This document shows positions 43,656 to 53,398 of a DNA stretch of 64,000 nt, one piece after another. The number at the start of each line of letters is the position of its first letter. Within the stretch, counting starts at the first letter, position 1. The translations under genes and the position numbers were made by a program. Source of the DNA: Ekhidna lutea (lineage in GTDB: Bacteria; Bacteroidota; Bacteroidia; Cytophagales; Cyclobacteriaceae). The notes beneath the pieces were generated by a model. The model did no database searches. It was given only the letters and a program-made list of their open reading frames with translations, and had not been told where the DNA came from. The stretch lies in NCBI RefSeq assembly GCF_900188325.1, contig NZ_FZPD01000006.1:124001-188000 (forward strand), in the 5' to 3' direction.

Positions 43656-45389
43656 CTACCTCACCTCAATATTTCCAGGTACTCTTGCCTGTAGTCCTTT
43701 ATGCTGGTTGAGTTCCTTTACTGCTTTGACGGCAGGATCGGCATCCATTCCAAACAGTGTAAACTGCACTTTAGCATTCATCTTTTCCAGAAATTCTTCT
43801 ATGAATGGTTTTTCTTTCGGATAGTAGGATACACTGTAATCATCTCCTATTCCGGCTGCCTCAACAGCTAGATTAATCGCGTCATTGAAGCTACCCAGCT
43901 GATCTACCAGACCATTACCTACTGCTTGTTCGCCACTCCAAACACGTCCACTGGCAATTTTTTTCACATCATCCTGTGTCATGCCTCTCGCATCAGCAAC
44001 TTTTTGAGTAAAGACTTCATAGCCTTCATTTACACCACGCTGGATAATTGCACGCTCAGCATCTGTGAGCTGACGAGTGACAGTGTAGATATCTGAATAT
44101 TCACCCGTCTTAACCACATCATGTGTGATGCCAATCTTATTTTCTAAAAACTCACCAAAATTGAACCACATCCCGAAGATGCCAATGGAACCTGTAATGG
44201 TGTTAGGCTGGGCGATAATGGTATCCGCAGGCATAGCTATATAATAACCTCCAGAAGCTGCCGCTCCTCCCATCGAAGCTATGATTGGTTTCTTCCCTTT
44301 AGTTAGCATCAGCTCCCTCCAGATCATATCTGAGGCTGTCATGCTACCTCCACCGGAGTTTACTCGCATCACAATTGCCTTAACCCGATCATTGTTTCGT
44401 GCTTTACGTATCTCCTCAGCATAAGTAGCCCCTACAATTCCCTCATCGCCACCCATCACAATGTCACCTTCAGCAACAATCACAGCCACCCGATTGGTAG
44501 AATATTTTCCTTCTGCTGCAATGGCCTGGATATACTTGTTCATCTTCATGGTGCGAAGCTCCTTGTCTTCCTCCATTCCGAGTTTTTGCTTCATGACACT
44601 TTTTAGTTCATCTTCATAGCCTATTTTATGGATCAAGCCAACATCGACTGCATCCTGTGGAAGACTTACCTTCATTTGATCAGAAATTTCCGCAAGCTTA
44701 TCTGTAGGTATTTGAATGGAATTGGAAACATTAGACAAGTAAATGTTATACATTGAGGACAGTAGCTCAGAATACTGCAGTCTGTTCTCATCGCTCAGGT
44801 CTTTGCGGATATAAGGCTCTACATAACTTTTAAAGTCTCCAACCCTGAAAACTTCCGGTTTGATATCAAGCTTGTCAAACATCCCCTTAAAGAAGGTGAC
44901 GTTGATGTCTAATCCATTAAACTCAATAGCTCCAGTCGGATTCAAAAACAAGCTGTCGGCCACAGAAACAACATAATAATCTGACTCACTTATATATTCT
45001 CCGTAGGCGTACACAAATTTTCCTGACTCTTTAAAATCCAATATGGCATCTCTGATCTCTTGCAGGCCTGCATAGCTACCAGCCAGGTACATGGGTTCTA
45101 TATAAATACCTTTGATACGATCGTCATTTTTGGCTTTATTGATTGCAGTGATAATATCCAACAGACTCTGAATTTGTGGTCCATCACCAAATACTGTAAG
45201 AAAAGGATCGTCAACGGCTTTCTCCTCTAATATTCCTGTCATGGGAAAATAGAGCACGGAATTACTTTTGACCGTGGGTGCTTCGTCAGAGGAGGCTGAA
45301 GCTACAATCCCTACGAGGATAAAAAATCCCAGAAGTGAGAAAATAAATAGTCCAACGAGGGTTGCAAGAAGATTTCTTAAAAAAGCCAT
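43656..45389 (-). CDS. sppA: Signal peptide peptidase SppA, 67-kDa type
   Basis: A 577-residue membrane-bound serine protease that degrades cleaved signal peptides. It has the long form with two S49 domains. The catalytic lysine is Lys187 in VGDFKSYVEPYIR and the nucleophile is Ser379 in GGAAASGGYYIAMPAD; these match the E. coli Lys/Ser dyad placed in different domains. A single transmembrane anchor lies at about residues 8-30. I start at ATG 45389; the frame opens 25 codons earlier, but those residues precede an otherwise typical N-terminal anchor and are unlikely. It is divergent from folK. Confidence 0.93.
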   Translation of the reverse strand: MAFLRNLLATLVGLFIFSLLGFFILVGIVASASSDEAPTVKSNSVLYFPMTGILEEKAVDDPFLTVFGDGPQIQSLLDIITAINKAKNDDRIKGIYIEPMYLAGSYAGLQEIRDAILDFKESGKFVYAYGEYISESDYYVVSVADSLFLNPTGAIEFNGLDINVTFFKGMFDKLDIKPEVFRVGDFKSYVEPYIRKDLSDENRLQYSELLSSMYNIYLSNVSNSIQIPTDKLAEISDQMKVSLPQDAVDVGLIHKIGYEDELKSVMKQKLGMEEDKELRTMKMNKYIQAIAAEGKYSTNRVAVIVAEGDIVMGGDEGIVGATYAEEIRKARNNDRVKAIVMRVNSGGGSMTASDMIWRELMLTKGKKPIIASMGGAAASGGYYIAMPADTIIAQPNTITGSIGIFGMWFNFGEFLENKIGITHDVVKTGEYSDIYTVTRQLTDAERAIIQRGVNEGYEVFTQKVADARGMTQDDVKKIASGRVWSGEQAVGNGLVDQLGSFNDAINLAVEAAGIGDDYSVSYYPKEKPFIEEFLEKMNAKVQFTLFGMDADPAVKAVKELNQHKGLQARVPGNIEVR

Positions 45390-45472
45390 GTAATGTTTTT
45401 TTGGTCGTTTAGTTTCTCTTTGAAACCAGCAAAAGTAAGACGAGGTTTGCAAACAATAGATCAAGAAACTAG

Positions 45473-45964
45473 ATGAACGGAATTTACATCCTGCTGGGAA
45501 GCAATATGGGCAATCGACTGGAATACCTTCGGGAAGCTGAAAAGCTTCTGATACAAGAAGGTATTCAGATCATAGATGAGTCATCTATCTATGAAACAGA
45601 GCCCTGGGGTAAGAAAAATCAGGATTGGTTTCTGAACGTGGTACTTCAAATAGGGACAATGCTTGAACCTAATGAGTTACTCAATACCCTGCTAAAAGTG
45701 GAGAAATCTCTTGGACGCATTAGAAAAGAAAAATGGGGTGAGCGGTGTATAGACATTGACATTCTCTATTTCCATGAAGAGGTGGTAGAAACGAAAGACC
45801 TGACTATCCCTCATCCGGGCATACCCGAAAGGAAGTTCACGCTAATTCCGCTTGTAGAGATGTGCCCAATTGAAAAACACCCGACTTTGGGTCGTACACA
45901 GATGGAATTACTAGCTGAATGCCCTGATGAATTAGATTGCAAACTAACCGACTACAAGTTGTGA
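45473..45964 (+). CDS. folK: 2-amino-4-hydroxy-6-hydroxymethyldihydropteridine pyrophosphokinase
   Basis: A 163-residue HPPK that transfers pyrophosphate from ATP to the pterin substrate in folate synthesis. The opening YILLGSNMGNRLEYLREA, the loop EKWGERCIDIDILYF (with the metal-binding DxD) and the IPHPGIPERKFTLIPLVE block are diagnostic. Length matches the single-domain enzyme. It is followed by a TauE-like transporter gene after a 1-bp gap and the two are probably co-transcribed, though no functional tie is known. The start ATG is unambiguous. Confidence 0.95.
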   Translation: MNGIYILLGSNMGNRLEYLREAEKLLIQEGIQIIDESSIYETEPWGKKNQDWFLNVVLQIGTMLEPNELLNTLLKVEKSLGRIRKEKWGERCIDIDILYFHEEVVETKDLTIPHPGIPERKFTLIPLVEMCPIEKHPTLGRTQMELLAECPDELDCKLTDYKL

Positions 45965-45965
45965 T

Positions 45966-46712
45966 ATGAGCATACTGGAAGGAGCATTTCTTATTGCTAC
46001 AGGGATTTTTGCCGGATTCATCAACACCATCGCCGGTGGTGGTTCTTTGATCACACTGCCATTATTAATTTTTCTTGGACTTCCATCCGCAGAAGCTAAT
46101 GCCTCTAATCGAGTTGCCATTTTTGTTCAAAATATCTTCTCCGTTGCAGGCTTTCAAAGCAAGGGCGTTCACATCTTTCCATTTGCAGCCTGGGTTGCCA
46201 TCCCTGCAACTCTGGGTGCAATCGTAGGTTCTAAAATCGCAGTAGATATCAATGAGGATGTCTTCAATAAAATATTAGCTGTGATCATGCTGATGGTTAT
46301 GGGTATCACAGTATTTAAGCCCAGCGTAAAAAAAGAGGCAGCTGAAATGTTGTCAAGAAAAAAGGTCTGGACAAGCGTAGTAATATTTTTCTTCCTTGGA
46401 GTTTATGGTGGGTTTATTCAGGCGGGTGTTGGCTTTCTGATTATCGCATCACTCACTGCCATCCATGGATTCAAAATGGCTAAAACAAACGCAATCAAAG
46501 TATTTGTTGCGTTGACCTACACGGTAGCGGCTCTAATCGTTTTTTACATTAGTGATAAGATTAGATGGGAGTATGGGCTTGTTCTGGCGGTTGGAAATGC
46601 AACCGGAGGGTGGATCGCCAGCCGCTGGTCTGTGGAGAAAAGTGATAAACTGATCCGCATGATTTTACTTGTTTTGGTAGTAGCACTTTCCATTAAATTG
46701 TGGTTTTTCTAA
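45966..46712 (+). CDS. TauE/SafE family membrane transporter
   Basis: A 248-residue inner-membrane protein with about eight hydrophobic helices in two halves. The first half opens with GIFAGFINTIAGGGSLITLPLLIFLGLP and the second with GVYGGFIQAGVGFLIIASL, the duplicated glycine-rich pattern of the TSUP/TauE-SafE family. Members export sulfite, sulfoacetate or other small organosulfur or carboxylate anions. The actual substrate is unknown. It is followed by the glycan locus, beginning 10 bp downstream, which may be only chance. Confidence 0.88.
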   Translation: MSILEGAFLIATGIFAGFINTIAGGGSLITLPLLIFLGLPSAEANASNRVAIFVQNIFSVAGFQSKGVHIFPFAAWVAIPATLGAIVGSKIAVDINEDVFNKILAVIMLMVMGITVFKPSVKKEAAEMLSRKKVWTSVVIFFFLGVYGGFIQAGVGFLIIASLTAIHGFKMAKTNAIKVFVALTYTVAALIVFYISDKIRWEYGLVLAVGNATGGWIASRWSVEKSDKLIRMILLVLVVALSIKLWFF

Positions 46713-46722
46713 CAACACATTT

Positions 46723-48216
46723 GTGGGAGTAGTCATTAAGCAAAGTTTTTGGGGAACGGTGATTGCCTATCTAGGCGTGCTTATTGGTTATGTTAATACG
46801 CTCTACTTCAGAGCAGAATACTTTGACCTTTCTCAAATTGGTTTATTTACCTTAATCACTGCCAATGCAATGATTATCTCTCCCATTTCCTCATTTGGAA
46901 CAGGAAGTGCATACATCAAGTTTTTCCCTCATCTCTCAGGCAATCAAAAAAATCAATTCTTCACTCTCCTACTTATTATAACGCTAATTGGCAATGCATT
47001 GATTGTTGGTGCAGGTTATCTGCTAAGTGATGTAATTGCTGAAAGGTATAATGAAACCGCTCCTAATTACATTTATTTTCTTCCAGTCACAGGAATGATC
47101 ATAGTAGCCAACAGTCTATTCGACCTACTTTACAGCTACAGCCGATCGATTATGAAGGTGATTTTCCCTTCTTTTCTTCGTGACATCTATATCAGGATCG
47201 GCTCGCTTACTATGGTGATCGGATTCGCCTTTCAGTGGTGGTCCTTTGAGTCGGCGGTTTTCGGGTTAGGGATAATATATTTTTCTACATTCCTGCTTCT
47301 ATTCATTCACTGTTCTTTAGATCCCTCATTCAAGTTGGATTTGAAATTTCGGGAGGTTGCCAAAGCTTGGAAAAAGCCGTTCATTCGATTTGGAGGCTAC
47401 AGTATGCTTCTTGCCGGGAGCTTCGCAGTGCTCAACAACGTGACTTATGATCAGGTCACCGCATTGCTGGGCCCTGAGATGAATGGTATATTTACCACCT
47501 GTGTTTTTATCGCCCTCATTGTAGAAATGCCAAAAAGGAATATGGCAAAGGTGATGGGGCCTATTTTGTCTACAGAATTTGAAAGAAACAATCTAAAGGA
47601 AGTTGGAGCACTTTATAAGAGAAGCTCAATTACCATGTCTGTAATAGGTATGCTGTTGTTTATAGGGATTGTCACAAACACAAATGACCTATTTAATTTC
47701 ATTCCAAAAGGAAATGCTTTTGCTGAGGGATATTGGGTAGTGGTAGGTGTATGCCTGGCCAAACTCGTTTTGATGGTTTCCGGATTTCCCGGCGAAATAA
47801 TCAACTTTTCAGTGCATTATAAATACAATGTTCTTTTCCAAATCGTTGCAGCTGCTGTCTTAATTCTTCTCAACGTTACACTAATTCCAATATGGGGACT
47901 TAATGGGGCTGTCTTTAGCTACTTCATTGCCATAACCCTTCATATTTCAATGAAAGTGCTATTTGTATACTATAGATTCCAAATTCATCCGTTGGTACCG
48001 GCTCATTTAGTGCTGCTTGTAATTGGAGCAATTACAATTATCATTGGCGAACTTTTTCAACCCGGATTTCACCCATTGATAAATATTATCATACGATCAT
48101 TGGTTGTATCCTGCATTTTAATCATGCTTGTGTATCGATTTAAAATATCTACAGACATCAATACGCTCATTCATTCTACCTTTGAGCGGTTCTTAAAAAT
48201 TAACCTTCCGAAATGA
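46723..48216 (+). CDS. Polysaccharide flippase (MOP superfamily), copy 1
   Basis: A 497-residue protein with about 12-14 transmembrane helices, typical of Wzx/RfbX-type lipid-linked oligosaccharide flippases. It starts at GTG 46723 (first residues VGVVIKQSFWGTVIAYLGVLIGYVN), like its paralogue at 50643. The stop overlaps the YfhO-like gene by 4 bp. It is expected to move a lipid-linked glycan repeat across the inner membrane. The presence of two similar copies around one gene suggests duplication with division of labour. No charged or catalytic motif is required. Confidence 0.85.
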   Translation: MGVVIKQSFWGTVIAYLGVLIGYVNTLYFRAEYFDLSQIGLFTLITANAMIISPISSFGTGSAYIKFFPHLSGNQKNQFFTLLLIITLIGNALIVGAGYLLSDVIAERYNETAPNYIYFLPVTGMIIVANSLFDLLYSYSRSIMKVIFPSFLRDIYIRIGSLTMVIGFAFQWWSFESAVFGLGIIYFSTFLLLFIHCSLDPSFKLDLKFREVAKAWKKPFIRFGGYSMLLAGSFAVLNNVTYDQVTALLGPEMNGIFTTCVFIALIVEMPKRNMAKVMGPILSTEFERNNLKEVGALYKRSSITMSVIGMLLFIGIVTNTNDLFNFIPKGNAFAEGYWVVVGVCLAKLVLMVSGFPGEIINFSVHYKYNVLFQIVAAAVLILLNVTLIPIWGLNGAVFSYFIAITLHISMKVLFVYYRFQIHPLVPAHLVLLVIGAITIIIGELFQPGFHPLINIIIRSLVVSCILIMLVYRFKISTDINTLIHSTFERFLKINLPK

Positions 48217-50642
48217 ACGCTGATCTAAAAAGAAATCTTCTCACTCACGGACTTATAATCCTTGGGTTCCTTATTATCACCATGTTGGTTCATTACCCGT
48301 CCCTATTAGGAGATAAGCAAATCAATCAACACGATATTTTGCAAGGACAAGGGGGTAATCAACAGCTAAAAGAATTTAGAGCTGAAACCGGCGAAGAAGC
48401 CCTTTGGAATCCTTACATGTTTAGTGGAATGCCGGCCTATCTAACCGGAGTGCAATACTCAGGAGAGATATTAAAACATGTTTATAAAGTTTATTTACTG
48501 GGACTAGGCCATCCTGAAGGCATTCTGTTTGCCTCATTCGTGAGCTTTTACATTCTACTCCTTTGCTTTAAGGTTCGACCGATTATAGCTGCCGCTGGTG
48601 CTATCGCCTTCGGATTAAACGGCTTCAACATCATTGGAATTATGGCGGGACACAACGCAAAGATTGCTGCTGTGGCTTTAATGCCTCTGGTTCTTGCCGG
48701 AATTCACCTCACATTTACCGGAAAAAGATGGCTCGGTTTCGGTCTCACGGCTATTGCTCTGGGTTTGCAAATCCGAACGAATCACCCTCAGATCACTTAT
48801 TACCTGGCAATTATAGTGCTCGCCTATGGCATCAACGTACTTGTCAATACAATAAGAAAAAAAGACTTTAAGCCTTTTGGCATCAATGCCGGTTTGATGA
48901 TCCTTGCGGCAATACTTGCTGTAGGGGCAAATTATGGAAGGCTTGCCACTACACTGGAATACAGCAAATACACCATCAGAGGGAAGTCCGAATTAAAAAA
49001 TGATCAGCAAGCATCGTCCGGATTGGATCGAGAATATGCATTCAGGTATAGCAATGGCATTGCCGAGCCCTTCTTTCTTTTTGTTCCCAATATCTTCGGG
49101 GGCTCTTCCCAACAGGAACTTTCTACAAAATCAGCCGTGGCTGAAGCGCTTGAAAGCGCTGGCTATAACCGGACGCAGATTGCACAACAAGTCAAAGCCA
49201 TTCCCACGTATTGGGGCGACCAACCACTAACAGCTCCATATTATGCTGGCACACTGACAGTTATCCTCTTTATTTTGGGAATTTTAATTATTTCCAAAAA
49301 GCACAAAGTATGGCTGATCTCGCTTGTGGTGCTGGGCATAATGATGAGCTGGGGGAAAAATTTTGAAGGCTTCAATAATTTATTGTTTGATTACCTCCCG
49401 GGATATAACAAGTTCAGATCCGTGACCTTTACAATTATCATCACCATTTTCGCAATGAATCTACTGGGATTCGTGGCGCTGGAAAGACTTGTTAGCTCAG
49501 AATGGAATGCTGAGCTGAAAAAAAAGACTTTCATCCTTTTCGGTATTGGTGGTGGATTCCTGCTTGCCTTATTACTTTTTTCAGGTGCACTCGGTTTTAG
49601 AGGGGCAGTTGATGCTCAGCTTCCTGATTGGTTCATTGATGCAATTCGCGAAGACCGGCGATCGCTGCTGATAAAGGATGCCCTTAGAGCCATGATGTTT
49701 GTGGTGTCATTTGCTGTCTTGGTTTGGGCACTTTTCAAGAAAAAAGTAAAAGTAAGTCAGGTACTTATAGGCCTTCTAATCATTGTATTTATTGATAGCT
49801 TTTCACTTTCAAAGCGATTCCTTGGAGAAGAAAAATTTGTAAAAAATCCATCAAGGGACTTTTTCGCAATGACTGAAGCTGATAATGCTATTGCTAGCCA
49901 AACATCAGCAGGTGAACGAGTATTGAACCTTCAAAATCCATTCAACGAAAACAGAACTTCTTACTATCACGAATCGATTGGCGGCTATCATGGCGCAAAA
50001 ATCAGGAGATATCAGGATTTGGTCGACTATTGCCTTCAGGGTGAATTACAAAGTGCTTATCAAAAGCTACAGTCTCAATCGCTTGACTTCTCGGGTCTGC
50101 AAGCATTGAATATGCTCAATACGAAATTTCTCTTCGCAGGGACACAACAAAATGCTGTTTTTCCCAATAGATATGCGAATGGGAATGCATGGACTGTATC
50201 TAAAGTAACCCCTGTTAATTCCCCCGATGAAGAAATAAGCAGCGTTTGCTCGATCAACACCAAAAATGAAGCACTTATCGATCAAACCAAATTTGATATC
50301 CCACAAATCTCAGGTTCAGGCATTATTACTCTATCAGAAAAGACGCCAAACCGTGTTGTCTATTCAGCAGATATTAGCGGCGGACAAGCATTAGGTGTGT
50401 TTTCAGAAATTTATTATCCGGAAGGCTGGGAAGCTTCTATCGATGGCCAGGAAGTAGATATCTTAAGGGCCAATTATGTGCTCAGAGCACTTGCGATCCC
50501 AGAGGGTTCTCATGAGGTTGTGTTTGAATTTAAACCTGAAACCTACTACACCGGTAATACGATCACCTTGATCTTCAGCTGTGTGATCTTATTAATTTTT
50601 ATTGCTACAGCCGGACTTGAAATCAGACATTCTCTTCAATAG
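48213..50642 (+). CDS. YfhO-like membrane protein (GT-C type)
   Basis: An 809-residue multi-pass membrane protein of the YfhO group. It has some 12 helices, an early exported loop (LGDKQINQHDILQGQGGNQQLKE and WNPYMFSGMPAY) and a C-terminal soluble domain (about residues 545-780), ending in a last helix. The periplasmic ALWNPYMFSGMPA loop and the acidic residues near DKQINQHD recall GT-C glycosyltransferases, which use lipid-phosphate-linked sugars. In other bacteria YfhO is linked with glycosylation of wall or lipoprotein glycans. It is sandwiched between two flippase genes, overlapping the first and abutting the second, so probably it acts in glycan transfer or elongation. Confidence 0.82.
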   Translation: MNADLKRNLLTHGLIILGFLIITMLVHYPSLLGDKQINQHDILQGQGGNQQLKEFRAETGEEALWNPYMFSGMPAYLTGVQYSGEILKHVYKVYLLGLGHPEGILFASFVSFYILLLCFKVRPIIAAAGAIAFGLNGFNIIGIMAGHNAKIAAVALMPLVLAGIHLTFTGKRWLGFGLTAIALGLQIRTNHPQITYYLAIIVLAYGINVLVNTIRKKDFKPFGINAGLMILAAILAVGANYGRLATTLEYSKYTIRGKSELKNDQQASSGLDREYAFRYSNGIAEPFFLFVPNIFGGSSQQELSTKSAVAEALESAGYNRTQIAQQVKAIPTYWGDQPLTAPYYAGTLTVILFILGILIISKKHKVWLISLVVLGIMMSWGKNFEGFNNLLFDYLPGYNKFRSVTFTIIITIFAMNLLGFVALERLVSSEWNAELKKKTFILFGIGGGFLLALLLFSGALGFRGAVDAQLPDWFIDAIREDRRSLLIKDALRAMMFVVSFAVLVWALFKKKVKVSQVLIGLLIIVFIDSFSLSKRFLGEEKFVKNPSRDFFAMTEADNAIASQTSAGERVLNLQNPFNENRTSYYHESIGGYHGAKIRRYQDLVDYCLQGELQSAYQKLQSQSLDFSGLQALNMLNTKFLFAGTQQNAVFPNRYANGNAWTVSKVTPVNSPDEEISSVCSINTKNEALIDQTKFDIPQISGSGIITLSEKTPNRVVYSADISGGQALGVFSEIYYPEGWEASIDGQEVDILRANYVLRALAIPEGSHEVVFEFKPETYYTGNTITLIFSCVILLIFIATAGLEIRHSLQ

Positions 50643-52118
50643 GTGGGAATTGTAATTCGACAAAGCTTTTGGTCTTCGATTGCGGCCTATTTAGGGGTTG
50701 GGATCGGATATCTCAATGTGGTTATTTTGATGCCTAAATATCTCACTCCTGATGAGATTGGGCTTTATCGCACCATATTAAGTACAGCCGCATTTTTTGC
50801 TCCTCTACCATTATTTGGGTTGAGAAGCGCCTTCATCCGATTTTTTCCCCGCAAAGATGATAAACAGGTAACCGCGCTAATTCTCATAGGTCTTGGGATT
50901 TTTTTGCTCCTATTCGGCATACTGGCAGTGCTAGCCTTCATTTTAAAACCAACGCTTACTTCATTTTATCAGGAAAACGCAAATGCAATCAATGACTACC
51001 TCTGGCTGATATTGGTTTTGATTGGACTTATGGGATTTTATGGCCTACTAGAGTCAATTCTAAAAGCTAAAAAAGATATTTCTACGCCTAGCTTTGTGCG
51101 GGAGACGCTCTACAAGTTACTGCAATCAGTAACTGTAATCCTTGTTGGTTTCTCGATTATTTCGTTGGGAGATTTCCTTCGATTTCAATACTATATCTAC
51201 CTTTTTATCTCATTCATCATCCTCTTTTTTGTGCTGAGAAGAGTTTCTTTCAATGTTTCTAAAAAAGATATCAAAGAGGCCAATTCAAAAGAGTTTTTCA
51301 CCTACTCCAGGTATGCGTTATTAAGTGGATTGGGGTCAATAGCAGTCTTACAAATCGATCAGATTATGATTTCCAAATACATTGGTCTGGAGGCCAATGC
51401 TATATATACAACAGCTATTTTCATGGCTGTTGTAATCGAAATGCCTCGTAAGTACATCGCTCAGATTACTCAACCAATTATGGTAGAGGATTTTAAAGCT
51501 AAACGGTTGGATAAAATCCATGAGGATTATAAGAAGGCTTCCATCAATCAACTTATTATAGGGTCATTTATTTTTCTGGGAATTGTAATCAACTTACCCA
51601 GCATATACGCTCTCATGCCTAATGGGGAGATTTATAGTGCTGGGTTATCCATCGTTTATATTATAGGTTTCGCTAAGCTGATAAATATGGTGTTCAGCAC
51701 GAATGGAGAAATTATCGTCATGTCTGACCATTACCGGGTAAATATTCTCCTGATAGCTGTATTAGCCATAATGACCGTGGCATTAAACTTAGTTCTTATT
51801 CCTTCATACGGAATTGAAGGTGCTGCATATGCCTCAGTACTCACTTTCCTTCTTTTTAACCTGATTAAGTTCTTTTATATCAAAGCTAAATTCAACTTTT
51901 CCCCATTTTCCAAGTGGACCCTACCGTCTATATTCTTAATTGCAATTGTCCTTTTTATTAATCACCAGTTTTCGTATCTGGATTCACCAATCCTCGATAT
52001 CTTCTTGAGAAGCATAGGGATAACAATGATCTACTTTCTATACGTAATTGTTGCAAAACCTTCTCGTGAATTAGAAAACATATGGAAGGTAATTCTGGGT
52101 AAAGCTGGGTTTAGATAA
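50643..52118 (+). CDS. Polysaccharide flippase (MOP superfamily), copy 2
   Basis: A 491-residue paralogue of the flippase at 46723-48216, also beginning at GTG with VGIVIRQSFWSSIAAYLGVGIGYLN. About 14 hydrophobic helices are spread along the length. It starts directly after the YfhO-like stop codon. Sequence divergence from copy 1 is large (only scattered identity after the first 30 residues), so the duplication is old. It is convergent with the GT4 gene over 5 bp. Substrate is unknown; one copy may move a different repeat unit or partner with the YfhO-like protein. Confidence 0.85.
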   Translation: MGIVIRQSFWSSIAAYLGVGIGYLNVVILMPKYLTPDEIGLYRTILSTAAFFAPLPLFGLRSAFIRFFPRKDDKQVTALILIGLGIFLLLFGILAVLAFILKPTLTSFYQENANAINDYLWLILVLIGLMGFYGLLESILKAKKDISTPSFVRETLYKLLQSVTVILVGFSIISLGDFLRFQYYIYLFISFIILFFVLRRVSFNVSKKDIKEANSKEFFTYSRYALLSGLGSIAVLQIDQIMISKYIGLEANAIYTTAIFMAVVIEMPRKYIAQITQPIMVEDFKAKRLDKIHEDYKKASINQLIIGSFIFLGIVINLPSIYALMPNGEIYSAGLSIVYIIGFAKLINMVFSTNGEIIVMSDHYRVNILLIAVLAIMTVALNLVLIPSYGIEGAAYASVLTFLLFNLIKFFYIKAKFNFSPFSKWTLPSIFLIAIVLFINHQFSYLDSPILDIFLRSIGITMIYFLYVIVAKPSRELENIWKVILGKAGFR

Positions 52119-52123
52119 GTCCA

Positions 52124-53314
52124 CTAAAGTCCCTCATATAACTCTTTAAACTGAGGCATAAATGCATCCTGATGGAATGCAGTCATTAATACATCATATG
52201 CTTTTTTCCCCATCTTCTGTCTCATTTCTTCATTTTCAATGAGCAGCTTAAGCTTCTCCGTGAGCTCATCATCGGTAGCGAACACCTCGCCTAGCTCATA
52301 TTTTTCAATTAACTCTTGCTGAGGCTTACAATTAGAAGCAACGATTGGTAGCTTACCATACATGTATTGAAAAATCTTGTTGGCGATCCCTGATTCATGC
52401 TGAGGGTTTTTGTCAAAAGGAGCAAGAGCAATATCACAAGCATATAGGTATGAGGGCAGCTCTGATAGATCGATCCAAGGCTTATAAATGAGATGATTTT
52501 CGAAAACGGGCTTACTAATTTCCTTAAAAAACAACTCTTTATCACCTGCATCCACAGGACCAATGATTATCAAACTAAAATCAATTCCATCATGTAGTAA
52601 TTTCTCACAGCTTTGAAGTGTTCTAAAAATACCTCGTCTGCTGGCAACCATACCAAAATAAAGTAATCGCGGTTTTTGAGGTAACTCAGCATTCACATCA
52701 GAAATCGGATAGCCGTCAAATGATTGAGTATCAACAACATTAGGAAAAACAATCAGATCTTTCTCATCTAAAAATGAATACCGATTGAGTAGTGACTGTT
52801 TAAAATCCTCACTTAAAACAATGATTTTCTCAGCATAGCTTAAATGCCTGCCCTCTTTCCTTATCCAGCTTTTAGGTCTAACCAGTGCTGATCTTAGGGT
52901 TCCCTGAGTCCATTTATAACTTTGGATTGCATAGGGGTAATTCTCATGAAGATCAAGAATCATCGGAATGCCCCTTCCTGATGCTTTTATTCCTTTTTTC
53001 ACACATTTGGACATGTACAAATCGTGTGTATGTATTACGTCAAGTGCATTTTGGCTAACGAATCGTCTCACTTTCCTTTTCCACCACCATTCATAAAATG
53101 GAAATGAATTCATGAAAAAATACAGAACATCCTTTAGCTTTCTGGGAAGGTAGATGGACACAATTTCTGCATCATCCTCCTTGTATGAATAATGACGATC
53201 AAACGTAAGACACAATACGTAAAGCGTATATCCCAGTTCCTTCAGTAGACGGACCTCTCTTTTAACCCGTACATCTGAGTGATACTCATTATCAACGACC
53301 ATCCCAATCTTCAT
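52124..53314 (-). CDS. GT4 family glycosyltransferase
   Basis: A 396-residue GT-B fold glycosyltransferase. The N-terminal domain begins MKIGMVVDNEYHSDVRVKREVRLLKELGY, and the C-terminal donor domain shows FGMVASRRGIFRTL and the sugar-nucleotide binding region ESGIANKIFQYMYGKLPIVAS, which corresponds to the GT4 E-x7-E motif (with the second Glu replaced by Gln in FQYM). I start at ATG 53314; the frame opens 11 codons earlier. Transcribed opposite to its neighbours, it still fits the glycan locus. Donor and acceptor cannot be inferred. Confidence 0.88.
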   Translation of the reverse strand: MKIGMVVDNEYHSDVRVKREVRLLKELGYTLYVLCLTFDRHYSYKEDDAEIVSIYLPRKLKDVLYFFMNSFPFYEWWWKRKVRRFVSQNALDVIHTHDLYMSKCVKKGIKASGRGIPMILDLHENYPYAIQSYKWTQGTLRSALVRPKSWIRKEGRHLSYAEKIIVLSEDFKQSLLNRYSFLDEKDLIVFPNVVDTQSFDGYPISDVNAELPQKPRLLYFGMVASRRGIFRTLQSCEKLLHDGIDFSLIIIGPVDAGDKELFFKEISKPVFENHLIYKPWIDLSELPSYLYACDIALAPFDKNPQHESGIANKIFQYMYGKLPIVASNCKPQQELIEKYELGEVFATDDELTEKLKLLIENEEMRQKMGKKAYDVLMTAFHQDAFMPQFKELYEGL

Positions 53315-53398
53315 ACGATCTGCTTGGCTATTTTTGTAATGCCGCAAGTTTCACATTTTTTCTGATTTCAAAAACCAAAAGGCAAATACACTAACCGA

